From NCBI RefSeq assembly GCF_000733775.1, contig NZ_JPOE01000002.1, positions 1,240,001-1,304,000 on the forward strand: a stretch of DNA of 64,000 bases. Reading direction: 5' to 3'. The notes beneath the pieces were generated by a model that was not told the origin of the DNA, did not search any database, and saw only the letters and a list, made by a program, of their open reading frames with translations. The first letter of the stretch is position 1; every line of letters begins with the position of its first letter. Positions 55,974 to 64,000 of this stretch are shown piece by piece. The position numbers were made by a program, and so were the translations under genes. This DNA is from Thiomonas sp. FB-Cd (GTDB taxonomy: Bacteria > Pseudomonadota > Gammaproteobacteria > Burkholderiales > Burkholderiaceae_C).

Positions 55974-56937
55974 CATTAATCCTTTCTTCGATTGAATCAA
56001 TCTCCCCGTTCTTCTTGACCTGGCCGCAAGGCCTGCAAGTCAACATGATCGGGTGCCGGGCTTTGCAACGTCATGAATCGGCTTTGCATCGCTGTGGCCG
56101 TTGCGCAGACATGTCAGTCGCTCCAAGCGGGCCAAGCAAGCCCGCGCGTGCCGTATCCATCACGACGCAATAGCCATCCGGCGACATGAAGCCGCAGGTT
56201 AATCTTGAACATGACGCCAGACAGTACGGTAACGCACACAGTGTTTCTGTCGATCCGGACCACTGACTTGCCGTCAAAGAAGGCGTCGCGCGGGCGGTTT
56301 TTTTTCTCCCACCGCGTTCCCGAAGCAGGGGCCCAACATCCCACGCCGTGGCGTACCGCGTCGGGTACGGCCTCCCCGGCGTGCCTTGATGTGCGCCAAC
56401 GCACAGACGGCGAACGTGCGCAGGCGTACTCTGACTCGACTTTCCGCTTACGTTGCTGGCTCGCTGCCATCGGATCCTCGCAAAACCTGCCCAGCGTGCT
56501 TCACCAACCTTCGCCATGAGGCAGAATATATCGAGGACTTTATTCACAGAAAATAAATGGCAACGCAGAATCTCGGCGATTTCCTGGCTTGGTTCTGCTC
56601 TGGCCCTGGCGATGCTTGTCATCTATTTCCATATTCAATAATTTTCAGGGCACTCCATGAAAGGTGGCCCGCGATGAATCACCACGGCAACTGCATGGAT
56701 AAAACTATCAAAGACCTCACGAGCCCCAACCGAAACAAAATCCGCTCATGATTCACAGCACTAGAATACCCTCACCTCCCAGCCAGCCTAAATCCGCAAT
56801 CCATCAACTTGAGGCAGGCGCGCGGCTTTACGCTGATGGGCCTATGAAATAGGCATAGACTCTCATCATGAATTCGCACTTCACCGGCTTGCGATTGAGG
56901 CCGTTGAACCGTCGCCTATTTCAGTCGCAGTCCAAGA
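55974..56937. other. gene-poor interval before the aquaporin gene
   Basis: I see no well-supported gene in ~960 bp. One candidate is a 41-codon plus-strand frame at 56516-56641 (MRQNISRTLFTENKWQRR, then a single membrane helix ALALAMLVIYFHIQ), weakly supported. The local sequence from 56540 to 56800 is more AT-rich than its neighbours. Confidence 0.35.
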
Positions 56938-57774
56938 ATGGGGAGTTTCCCGGGCATGACGTCGATACGTAAACCCGATATCGCAGCGGCGCGCGAGGAC
57001 CATCGAACGCAGCGCATGTCCTCTGTCGATTTTCTTGATCCTTCGATCGAGTGGCGCCGGCTGTTTGCCGAATGCTGGGGCACGTTTCTTCTCGTCCTCG
57101 TTGCTGCCGGCGCAGGGGTTGTTGCGGCCCGCAGCCATGGCGCGGTCACCCTGCCCATGCAGGTGGTTGCTCCTGGCCTCATGGTCATGGCAATCATCTA
57201 CTTCATGGGTACGGTCAGTGGCGCACACCTGAATCCCGCGGTGACCCTAGCCTTTGCCGTCCGGCGTAATTTCCCATGGCAGCGGGTGCCAGGGTACGTG
57301 CTAGCCCAATTGGCTGGCGGGGTAGCCGCAGCACTGTTTTTGCGTGCCATGTTCGGAACCGCCGGAGCGCTGGGCGCAACCCTGCCTGGAAGCGGTATCA
57401 GCAGTATGCAGGCGCTCGCCATGGAGACGGTCTTGACCACCGGGTTGGTGAATACCATTCTTGGCACGGCCTCGGGAGCCCGCAACATCGGCACAAACGG
57501 TGCCCTTGCCGTTGGGGGATACATCGCGTTGGCGGGGCTTTGGGCTGCGCCGATCAGTGGCGCATCGATGAACCCAGTGCGATCGCTGGCTCCGGACTTG
57601 GTGCGCGGCGATTTTGCGACAACGTGGATCTATATCGTCGGGCCCATCCTGGGGGCCCTGATCGGGGTCGCGTTCGAGGCCATTCTCAGGGGAAAACCCA
57701 GCGCCGCCGGAACGATGGCGGCGGAAGGCGATCTGGGCCTCGATGATGCGAAGTCCGGAACGCACGCGCCGTAG
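56938..57774 (+). CDS. aquaporin / MIP family channel
   Basis: This ~278-residue protein has six helices and two half-helices: the first NPA motif is intact (SGAHLNPAVTLAFA), the second reads NPV (SGASMNPVRSLAPD) with the filter Arg present. The N-terminal ~35 residues are a charged extension; Met7 or Met22 could also be the start. Overall it is AqpZ-like and may pass water or small neutral solutes. It does not clearly belong to an operon. Confidence 0.9.
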   Translation: MGSFPGMTSIRKPDIAAAREDHRTQRMSSVDFLDPSIEWRRLFAECWGTFLLVLVAAGAGVVAARSHGAVTLPMQVVAPGLMVMAIIYFMGTVSGAHLNPAVTLAFAVRRNFPWQRVPGYVLAQLAGGVAAALFLRAMFGTAGALGATLPGSGISSMQALAMETVLTTGLVNTILGTASGARNIGTNGALAVGGYIALAGLWAAPISGASMNPVRSLAPDLVRGDFATTWIYIVGPILGALIGVAFEAILRGKPSAAGTMAAEGDLGLDDAKSGTHAP

Positions 57775-57976
57775 CGCTGCATGGCCTCTCATAAACCGAG
57801 CCATGCCGAATGCAGGGTTCGTGCGCGCCAGCAACCCAGGCCATGGAACGCCTGTCACGTTGAGCCGCTGTCACGATTGATGGACACGCTCCCTTTGCGC
57901 TTGCCTCGAAGTGAACCGGTCGCGCAAACGACTGTGCATCAAACCAAACCCTGCAACCCCACTCCGGCCTTTCGTC

Positions 57977-58651
57977 ATGCCCATCTACCGCCACCACCTT
58001 GTCGAGGTTGAATTAAAAGCACTGAGGCCGACACAGATGACCGTAGGGATGGGGGAGGTTCGCCAGAAGTCGACACACTGGTGCACGCTCGACCCGCAGG
58101 AACGCAGTCATTACCTTTCCCGGCATTGGTTCCCGGCAGTGCGCGGACCGAAGTCGCGCTATTACATCATCGACCATCATCACCTGGGACTGGCTTTGAT
58201 CCTGGAAAACGTGCAGAGTACCCAACTCGTCCTCATGCAAGACTTCGCGGCATTAAGTCAGCACGAGTTCTGGGTTGTCATGGACCATTACCAATGGGTG
58301 CATCCGTATGATCGGGACGGTCATCGATGTGATTTCAACCAACTTCCCAAAAAACTGACGGACCTGATCGACGACCCCTATCGCAGTCTTGCCGGGGTCG
58401 TCAAGAGTTCCGGTGGCTTTCCGAAGGATGGAGAGCCATTTGCCGAGTTCCTCTGGGCCGATTTCTTCCGGCGGCGAATTTCCGCACACATGCTCAAAAC
58501 GGACCCGCAAGCCGCCATCTGCCGCGCCCAAGAACTCGCCCACGGCAAGGAGGCTTCGCACCTACCCGGATGGAGCGGTGTCAATGTTGAGGGCGAAGAC
58601 GATTTGGACCCGGTGCCCAAAACATCCAAGGTGAGGCGCCCGCGCACCTAG
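57977..58651 (+). CDS. ParB/Srx-fold (ParB-like nuclease, PF08857 type) protein
   Basis: The protein (MPIYRHHLVEVELKALRPTQ) contains the ParB-like nuclease pattern: LRPTQMTVGMGEV near the start, then SRYYIIDHHHLGLALILEN with the DHHH signature. The C-terminal half (GGFPKDGEPFAEFLWADFFR) fits the same family. The ATG at 57977 gives a natural N-terminus; a GTG at 57911 is also in frame. It is a single gene without parA or parS, so a chromosome-partition role is unlikely; function is unknown. Confidence 0.78.
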   Translation: MPIYRHHLVEVELKALRPTQMTVGMGEVRQKSTHWCTLDPQERSHYLSRHWFPAVRGPKSRYYIIDHHHLGLALILENVQSTQLVLMQDFAALSQHEFWVVMDHYQWVHPYDRDGHRCDFNQLPKKLTDLIDDPYRSLAGVVKSSGGFPKDGEPFAEFLWADFFRRRISAHMLKTDPQAAICRAQELAHGKEASHLPGWSGVNVEGEDDLDPVPKTSKVRRPRT

Positions 58652-59258
58652 TCATTCCGGCTGCGGCGATCGTTGCGCAGGCGATGGAGGCCACGTTCAG
58701 ACCCCCCAGAGCATGCGCTTGGCCACGGCCGCGTTGCCTCAATGGCCGGCGCATCCGTGGCCGACAAGGAGCGCGGATGCGACTGTGCAAGTGGGCATGC
58801 GCGACGAATCACCATCAGACCGCCCGGAGTGCATGCAACATCGTGCGCCGCCGCACAGACGGCGACGCACGGAACCATTAGCCTTGCAAATCAAGTCCAC
58901 AACGCTACCCAGGACAGGCGCAGGATCGCACCCGACAGTTGCACATGAATTTCCAAATATTCGAAACACAGCAAGACGGCGCATCGCAGCACGCACGGGA
59001 TGCATGGCACCGTGCAGCGCGGGTCCGTGGCACGCTTGGCGATCTCCAGTCCAACCCGCCATTATTTGGCGAGATGGCTTTCATGCCGTCGTCGCCGACG
59101 AGCCTCGATCGCTTCGGCGGCGCTGACTTCTCAGGGGACGTGGCGAATCGGTCGCGCCCGAATGTTCACCGGCTTGATCGGTTGTCCAGCCTCACGCATT
59201 CTCTCGTGCGGGTTGCGTCGCACCGCCTTATTTTCCTTCGCGAACAAGGTGACCCACG
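58652..59258. other. gene-poor interval before the DksA-like gene
   Basis: No recognised gene. A plus-strand frame at 58945-59262 (MNFQIFETQQDGASQHARDA) ends on the start of the DksA-like gene, which could indicate a small coupled gene, but it has no clear ribosome site and no family. Confidence 0.3.
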
Positions 59259-59705
59259 ATGATGAACCCACAAGCATTGGCAGCGGCTCCCGCGCAGCGC
59301 GCGAAATCCTTGCCGGCTGGCGCCGCAGAGGCCATGTCTCCTCAGCAGCTCGCATTCTTCAGGGAGCTGCTTCACGCCAAACGCGCCGCGCTGCTGCGGG
59401 CGGCACATGAGACCATGACCCATCTTCAGGAGTTCGAGGCAACCCCCGATGTATCGGATCGGGCGTCGTTGGAAGAAGACCATTTTCTCGAATTCAGGAT
59501 CCGCGACCGTGAACGCAAGCACCTGCATGCCATCGATGAAGCACTGGCGCGCATCGACGACGGAAGCTATGGCATCTGTGAAGAAACAGGCGAGATGATC
59601 GGGATTGCACGGCTCCTGGTGCGCCCCACGGCAACGCTCTCGATCGAAGCGCAAGAGCACCAAGAGTCGATCCAAGGCATGCTGCCGGTCAAGCATCGGT
59701 CTTGA
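59259..59705 (+). CDS. DksA/TraR-family regulator lacking the zinc-site cysteines (DksA2-like)
   Basis: This 148-residue protein has the DksA fold: a long coiled coil with the RNA-polymerase secondary-channel tip motif Asp64-x2-Asp67-x-Ala69, then RIDDGSYGICEETGEMIG and RPTATLSIEAQEHQE. Of the four zinc cysteines only Cys107 remains; the others are Thr110, Ser128 and Ala131. This matches zinc-independent DksA2-type proteins, which replace DksA under zinc limitation. AAGGTG lies upstream of the tandem ATG start. It is followed by a secreted-protein gene and a universal stress gene. Confidence 0.85.
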   Translation: MMNPQALAAAPAQRAKSLPAGAAEAMSPQQLAFFRELLHAKRAALLRAAHETMTHLQEFEATPDVSDRASLEEDHFLEFRIRDRERKHLHAIDEALARIDDGSYGICEETGEMIGIARLLVRPTATLSIEAQEHQESIQGMLPVKHRS

Positions 59706-59767
59706 CCAAGCAGCCAGCACGTACGCGTGTCGGTCGGTATCGAAGCCGCACTTTCAAGGAGTTTTCA

Positions 59768-60178
59768 GTGCTCAAGACCACGGTTTCACCCATGCGCAGT
59801 GCCCTTGTCGCGCTTGCCAGCGCGGCTGCTCTTTGGGCTTGCGCAGACGCAGCTCATGCCACATCCAGGGCAGACCCGGGCATCATCACCCACTTGTGCG
59901 GAGGGGTCGGCGCTGCGCATTTGAAGGCGTTAAAGGCGCAGGCCCATGCATTCAATCTGGGATTCTGGATGGTTGAGGGTCCGCACGGTGCCTATCTCGC
60001 TGATGTTCCGATTCAGATCAAGACGGGTGGCAGGATCATCGCCACTTTTACTGCGGAGGGACCGCTGTGTTACCTCAAGGTACCCGCGGGTGAATACACC
60101 ATTGTCGGAAGCCACAAGAGTCAAACACGCGCCATCACGGCGCATTCGGGAAGCATGAACGACTATTTGCGTTGGTGA
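59768..60178 (+). CDS. secreted small protein, carboxypeptidase-regulatory-like fold
   Basis: The GTG at 59768 is preceded by AAGGAG at 5 bp, which decides the start over the longer frame from 59702. A signal peptide follows (MRSALVALASAAALWACADA, cleavage near AHA-TS). The mature ~95 residues are beta-rich (GAYLADVPIQIKTGGRIIAT, GPLCYLKVPAGEYTIVGSHK), resembling the small domain that carries polymer- or peptidase-linked adhesion functions. Probably periplasmic; role unknown. Confidence 0.7.
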   Translation: MLKTTVSPMRSALVALASAAALWACADAAHATSRADPGIITHLCGGVGAAHLKALKAQAHAFNLGFWMVEGPHGAYLADVPIQIKTGGRIIATFTAEGPLCYLKVPAGEYTIVGSHKSQTRAITAHSGSMNDYLRW

Positions 60179-60230
60179 CTCCACCTTGCACATCCGGCAC
60201 CTGACCCCAAGCTCAAGGACACCCCTGGCC

Positions 60231-60677
60231 ATGTACACAAAAATCCTCGTTCCCCTCGACTCAAGCAGTGCTGCGCAGATTGCAGCGGACCACGCGGTGG
60301 GTTTGGCGCGTGACCATCATGCGGCGGTGCGCTTCCTGACAGTGATCGACTTCAATAACTTCATCGGCGCTTATCCCAACATGATCGAGGTGATGAGCGA
60401 TGGCGCGCGGCAAATGTTGGACGGGTGGATGGAAAGGGCGTCGCGGTCGGGGCTCGACGCAAGCACCGCAATCGGTGAAACCTGTCTCGACAATGCCAGT
60501 GTGGCCGCCGTCATCGCCGCGGATGCCAACACGTGGGGCGCCGATCTTATTGTCCTTGGCCGCGATGGGCACGAAAGTATGGCTCACCGAGTTTTGGGCG
60601 GCGTCGCCGACGGTGTGGCGCGGATGAGCGCAATTCGTGTATTGACCGTGCCCTCAAAAGACATCACGAACCCTTAG
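60231..60677 (+). CDS. universal stress protein, UspA family
   Basis: This 148-residue protein has the Usp fold: MYTKILVPLDSSSAAQIAAD at the start, ADLIVLGRDGHESMAHRVLG and a final RVLTVPS strand. The nucleotide-binding loop (G-x2-G-x9-G-S/T in ATP-binding members) is altered (GRDGHESMAHRVLGGVAD). The ATG at 60231 follows CAAGGAC. Usp proteins help survival under starvation or oxidative stress. Confidence 0.9.
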   Translation: MYTKILVPLDSSSAAQIAADHAVGLARDHHAAVRFLTVIDFNNFIGAYPNMIEVMSDGARQMLDGWMERASRSGLDASTAIGETCLDNASVAAVIAADANTWGADLIVLGRDGHESMAHRVLGGVADGVARMSAIRVLTVPSKDITNP

Positions 60678-60752
60678 CGTCCGCCTGCCCGCCCCTTCCG
60701 TCCGGGCAGCCTGAATCGGCGTTCATCGCGCGGACTTGGTGTGATGTGGCGC

Positions 60753-61532
60753 TCAGTGCATGATCTCGGTGTAGGCCTGCCCGTCAGCGGCATAGCAGCT
60801 GCAGGCTGCGGCTTCGAGCTTGCCGCGGTTGAGCACCGTGAGTTCACCGCGGTGGTATTCGATCAACCCGGCGCGCTGCATGGCACTGGCTGCGACGGTG
60901 ATGCCGACGCGGCGCACGCCAAGCATGTACGCCAGAGACTCATGCGTCACGTGGAAGCTGTCGGCGTGTGCGCGATCCTGGCTCATCAGCAGCCAACGCG
61001 CCAGGCGAGGACCGATCTTGTGAAAGCGCAAGCACGTTGCCGATGCGGTCAACTGGGCCATCAACACATGGATGTAATGGTGCAGGCAAAGTTGGAGTGC
61101 AGTACTGCGCGCCAACTCGCGTTGGAAGGGTAAGGTATCGATGCGCCATGCAGCTCCCGCGCCCTGCACAAGGGCCTGCAATGGCGCAGTCACCACACCG
61201 AGAACCAGCTGCGCCCCCAACATGCCTTCACGCCCGACCATTCCAACCTCCAGAGGAGGGGTGTCGTCGCGCCGTGTCAGCACTGAAATGAATCCATCCG
61301 TGGGAAAATAAACATGGAGCGTGCGCTCGCCGTGCATGGACAGTATTTCGGAAAACTTGAGTTCAACCAGCACACCGATGGACTGCAGGCGCAGGCGATC
61401 CTCGCGGGGAAGCAGTTCAATCAGGTGGTTTTCGGCGACGGCCAAAGGGTTCTCCGGAACATTGCGATCCCCTGCGATAAGGGGAGCGGACGAAGATCGC
61501 CTTGTCAGCCTTGGGCCGGGGCGGCAACGCAT
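60753..61532 (-). CDS. Crp/Fnr-family transcription regulator 1
   Basis: This protein (up to 259 residues; the start may be a GTG at the VPENPLAVAENHL segment) has an N-terminal cyclic-nucleotide-like barrel (VYFPTDGFISVLTRRDD, LEVGMVGREGMLGAQLVLG) and a C-terminal winged helix (VTHESLAYMLGVRRVGITVA, SAMQRAGLIEYHRGELTVLN). No Fnr-type Cys cluster is visible at the N-terminus. It ends close to a paralogue-like regulator transcribed in the same direction. Confidence 0.88.
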   Translation of the reverse strand: MRCRPGPRLTRRSSSAPLIAGDRNVPENPLAVAENHLIELLPREDRLRLQSIGVLVELKFSEILSMHGERTLHVYFPTDGFISVLTRRDDTPPLEVGMVGREGMLGAQLVLGVVTAPLQALVQGAGAAWRIDTLPFQRELARSTALQLCLHHYIHVLMAQLTASATCLRFHKIGPRLARWLLMSQDRAHADSFHVTHESLAYMLGVRRVGITVAASAMQRAGLIEYHRGELTVLNRGKLEAAACSCYAADGQAYTEIMH

Positions 61533-61598
61533 CGGTCAAGTCTGCGCGAACCGCATCGCCGTGTCTGTTTGCCAGCACGCATAGCCACTGGCACTTAT

Positions 61599-62342
61599 TT
61601 AAAGCAGCCGGTCATACTCCCTCTTGACCACGGCGTAGCATTCGCAGGAGCGCTGCTCGAGACCTTGTCGATTCAGCACGGTGATGTGCCCTCGGGCGTA
61701 GCGAATCAAGCCCGCCTTCTGCAACTTGACTGCGGCCTCCGTCACGCCTTCCCGGCGTACGCCAAGCATGTTGGCGATCAACTCCTGCGTCATGATGAGT
61801 TCGCTGCCCTGCAGGCGGTCCAGGCTGAGCAGCAACAAGCGGCAGAGTTGCTGGTCCAGCGAGTGGTGGCGGTTACACACTGCGGTCTGCGTCATCTGCG
61901 TGATCAGCGCCTGCGTGTAGCGCAGAAGCAGAAGTCTCACGGGCCCCGATGTGTTGAATTCGTGCATCAGGGCTTGCGCCCTCACGCGAAATCCATACCC
62001 TGCGCATTGCACGACTCCGCGGCTGGGCGTGGACCCGCCCCCCATGAACAGCGGGATGCCGACGATGCCGTCGTTGCCGACCACGGCGATTTCAGCCGAC
62101 GAACCGTCCTCGGTCACGTACAACAGCGAGACGATGGCCGTGGTGGGAAAATAGGCGTGGCTCAATGTTGCGCCCGATTCGTACAGGGCCTGGCCAAGCG
62201 ACAATTCCACGCATTCCAGATGCGGCAGCCAGCGCTGGAGCTCGGCGTCTGGTAGCACGGCCAGGAGATGGTTCGCTCTGGGCTCCCGGGCATTGGCCCC
62301 CAAGAGCTTGCGCGGCTGATCCGGATGTGGACTGTCCATCAA
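61599..62342 (-). CDS. Crp/Fnr-family transcription regulator 2
   Basis: This 247-residue protein shares the layout and C-terminal signature of its neighbour: sensor barrel (AYFPTTAIVSLLYVTEDGSS, EIAVVGNDGIVGIPLFMGGG), winged helix (MTQELIANMLGVRREGVTEA, AVKLQKAGLIRYARGHITVL) and a C-terminal SCECYAVVKREYDRLL, similar to ACSCYAADG in regulator 1. Its start overlaps the stop of the kinase gene by 4 bp, so kinase and regulator are coupled. Confidence 0.88.
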   Translation of the reverse strand: MMDSPHPDQPRKLLGANAREPRANHLLAVLPDAELQRWLPHLECVELSLGQALYESGATLSHAYFPTTAIVSLLYVTEDGSSAEIAVVGNDGIVGIPLFMGGGSTPSRGVVQCAGYGFRVRAQALMHEFNTSGPVRLLLLRYTQALITQMTQTAVCNRHHSLDQQLCRLLLLSLDRLQGSELIMTQELIANMLGVRREGVTEAAVKLQKAGLIRYARGHITVLNRQGLEQRSCECYAVVKREYDRLL

Positions 62343-64000
62343 TGCATGGAATCCAGATCGCTTGAGCCGTCTCCGCCTTGGTCGACACCCGAGCGCCCAC
62401 CCAGCGGCAGCTTCACGACGAATTGACTGCCAAGTCCGCTTCCGGCGCTGGCCGCTGTGATGTGTCCGCCATGGGCCTCGACCAAGGCGCGAACCACTGT
62501 AAGCCCGATGCCCATGCCAACGCCATTGAGTCCGGTGGTGTGGGTGTCTTGCACAAAAGGCTCGAAGATCCGGGGCAGTGCCAGTGCGGTGATGCCCACG
62601 CCGTTGTCGGATACCGTCAGGACGATTTGGTCATCTGCCGTGGTGACGCTCAGATCGATCTCGCCGCCGTCGGGCGTGTACTTGGAAGCGTTATCCAAGA
62701 GGTTGCCGAGAAGCTGGGTGAGGCGATTCGGGTCGCCATGCATCACCAAGGCACGCGAAGGCATCCGGACTTTGAGTCCCTGCAGGCGCGCATCCATGGC
62801 AGGTCGGCTGGCGTTGACCGCTTCATCGATGATGCTTGTCATGTCGACCATTTGACGCATGAGCGTCAGCTTGTTCATTTGGATTTTGGATATATCGTCC
62901 AATCTGTCGACCAATCGATTCATCTGGGTCAGTTGGTGCTCGATCATCGATTGCGCGCGCGGGAGGAGGGGCTCGTCTGTGCGGACCCGGCCCAGCATGG
63001 CCGTCGCCACACGGATGGGCGTCAACGGATCGCGCAGCTCATTCGCGACCACGGCCAGGAACTGGGACTGGCGGCGCTGCCCCTGTTCTGCAGCCTCCCG
63101 CAGTTCGTGCGCATCGAGCACAGCAAGGACCAGCTGTTCGTTCGCTTCCCGGAGTTGCAAATGTCTTTTCTCTTGCTCCTCGTGGGTCATAGTAATCGGC
63201 ATCGCGGGGCGCTCTAGCGCGGCAAGGCGTGGTCGCTGCAGAATGCCTTCAGCGAATGCGTCACTGCCATAGAACTCAAAGCTTCCGACCCGCTGCGATT
63301 TCGCGCGATACATGGCCGCGTCTGCTCGAGCGATCAAGGTATCGGCATCCTCCGCGTCATCCGGATACAGGCTGATTCCAATACTCGCCGTCAATCGCAG
63401 CACATGCTCGCCCACGCGGCTTGGCATATCCAGAGTCGCGGTGATCTTTTGGGCGATCAAGGCTGCATCTGCAGGCGTGGCGATGTCGGTGAGCAGGATC
63501 AGGAACTCATCGCCTCCGTAGCGGCTCACCAGGTCCGTCTCGCGAATCGACGTCACCAGGCGGCTTGTGACCAGCTTGAGCACCTGATCCCCAGCCGCAT
63601 GCCCGAGCGTGTCGTTGATTCGCTTGAAATTGTCGAAATCTAGGTACAGAACGGCCAGGCGAGTTCCATGCCGCTTCGCTTGGCCGATGGCATGCGCAAG
63701 CTGGTCGAGCATCCAGCCACGCCTGGGTAGCTGCGTTAGCGAGTCGAGCCCCGCCGCGTGCGAGACGGCTTCAAGCCGATGCATGGCCTCATCGGCTTGA
63801 ACCTGGGCGCGGAGCGCGGCAAGCACCAGTTGTTCGTTGGCCTCGACGATCTTGGACTCGCGGGCGGCATCCGCACGACTTTCGGCCACAATCACGTCCT
63901 GCAGCAAGCGGTTCAACACCACGCGCGCGGCGTCGACCTGATCCTGCAACTGAACAAGCTCGCGCGCGGATTGTTCCGCTTCACGCGCGTTGGAGTCCGG
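62339..64000 (-). CDS. GGDEF protein with a histidine-kinase-like C-terminus, 5' end outside the window
   Basis: The frame is open to the window edge; the TTG at 63949 is not a likely start. From the N-side it has a coiled coil, a GGDEF domain (LDFDNFKRINDTLGHAAGDQ, I-site RETD, SRYGGDEF), a second coiled coil, a HisKA-like dimer domain and an ATPase domain (NLLDNASKYTPDGGEIDLSV, VSDNGVGI, GVGMGIGLTVVRALVEAHGG). The H-box reads FLAVVANELRDPLTPI: the phosphoacceptor His is Asn (AAT, 63041-63043). It may signal through c-di-GMP or bind ATP without phosphotransfer. It is coupled to the downstream Crp/Fnr regulator gene. Confidence 0.88.
   Translation of the reverse strand, partial: PDSNAREAEQSARELVQLQDQVDAARVVLNRLLQDVIVAESRADAARESKIVEANEQLVLAALRAQVQADEAMHRLEAVSHAAGLDSLTQLPRRGWMLDQLAHAIGQAKRHGTRLAVLYLDFDNFKRINDTLGHAAGDQVLKLVTSRLVTSIRETDLVSRYGGDEFLILLTDIATPADAALIAQKITATLDMPSRVGEHVLRLTASIGISLYPDDAEDADTLIARADAAMYRAKSQRVGSFEFYGSDAFAEGILQRPRLAALERPAMPITMTHEEQEKRHLQLREANEQLVLAVLDAHELREAAEQGQRRQSQFLAVVANELRDPLTPIRVATAMLGRVRTDEPLLPRAQSMIEHQLTQMNRLVDRLDDISKIQMNKLTLMRQMVDMTSIIDEAVNASRPAMDARLQGLKVRMPSRALVMHGDPNRLTQLLGNLLDNASKYTPDGGEIDLSVTTADDQIVLTVSDNGVGITALALPRIFEPFVQDTHTTGLNGVGMGIGLTVVRALVEAHGGHITAASAGSGLGSQFVVKLPLGGRSGVDQGGDGSSDLDSMH

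Noticed and set aside
56114..56470. 118-codon minus-strand frame upstream of the aquaporin gene
   Set aside because: No recognisable motif, no ribosome site and no coupling with neighbours.
57977..58651. ParB-like gene considered as a chromosome or plasmid partition locus
   Set aside because: No parA gene or parS-like repeats nearby; the DHHH-type family is not the partition ParB.
1..64000. CRISPR array, tRNA or rRNA genes
   Set aside because: I found no regularly spaced repeat array and no recognisable tRNA or rRNA sequence when reading; no search program was run.

Overview
This window is high-GC chromosomal DNA from a flagellated, polysaccharide-producing proteobacterium. The flagellar gene order, the glucan synthase and the mobile-element content suggest a betaproteobacterium, perhaps Thiomonas-like. 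That placement is an inference from gene content; no rRNA or tRNA gene was recognised.

Layout. (1) 1-5.3 kb: the 3' end of a chemoreceptor gene and a CZB-like cytoplasmic protein, then a mobile-DNA island (an IS630 element with flanking TA, a TnpB gene, and three copies of a ~100-bp repeat). (2) 5.3-15.9 kb: two paralogous GGDEF/EAL genes, each with a globin-like domain between the cyclase and phosphodiesterase halves and each preceded by a good sigma-28 (FliA) promoter match. The first gene is split by a 1250-bp IS5-family element with a 4-bp target duplication. (3) 16.2-29.5 kb, minus strand: the flagellar run fliO-fliP-fliQ-fliR-flhB-flhA-flhF-flhG-fliA-motA-type gene, then a small unknown gene, DUF2802, FliK-like, FlhB-C-terminal-like and a GGDEF cyclase. 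fliLMN, the che genes and a motB/motD partner are absent. (4) 29.7-31 kb: transposase and pelG remnants, then a PRC-barrel protein. (5) 31.5-37.9 kb: a slipin gene broken by nested insertions (TnpB element, then group II intron, then IS66). (6) 38.4-47.0 kb: an 8.7-kb cyclic beta-1,2-glucan synthase gene. (7) 47.0-48.6 kb: a TnpB-element remnant and an intact second copy of the 1.4-kb TnpB element. (8) 49.1-55.4 kb, minus strand: a tightly coupled six-gene locus (GT2 synthase, bactofilin-like, secreted hydrolase-like, WecB, outer-membrane barrel, membrane protein) that looks like a synthase-dependent exopolysaccharide pathway using UDP-ManNAc. (9) 55.8-64 kb: stress and regulatory genes: DUF3096, aquaporin, ParB-like, a DksA variant lacking its zinc site, a secreted small protein, a universal stress protein, two Crp/Fnr-type regulators, and a GGDEF-kinase whose phosphoacceptor His is Asn.

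How it fits together. Motility, c-di-GMP turnover and surface glycans dominate. FliA encoded in the flagellar run probably transcribes the globin-containing GGDEF/EAL genes, coupling flagellar assembly to c-di-GMP and perhaps to oxygen or redox sensing. Cyclic glucan and the WecB-linked polysaccharide are envelope outputs that c-di-GMP might influence. The mobile DNA forms clear insertion histories that can be undone in frame at two loci.
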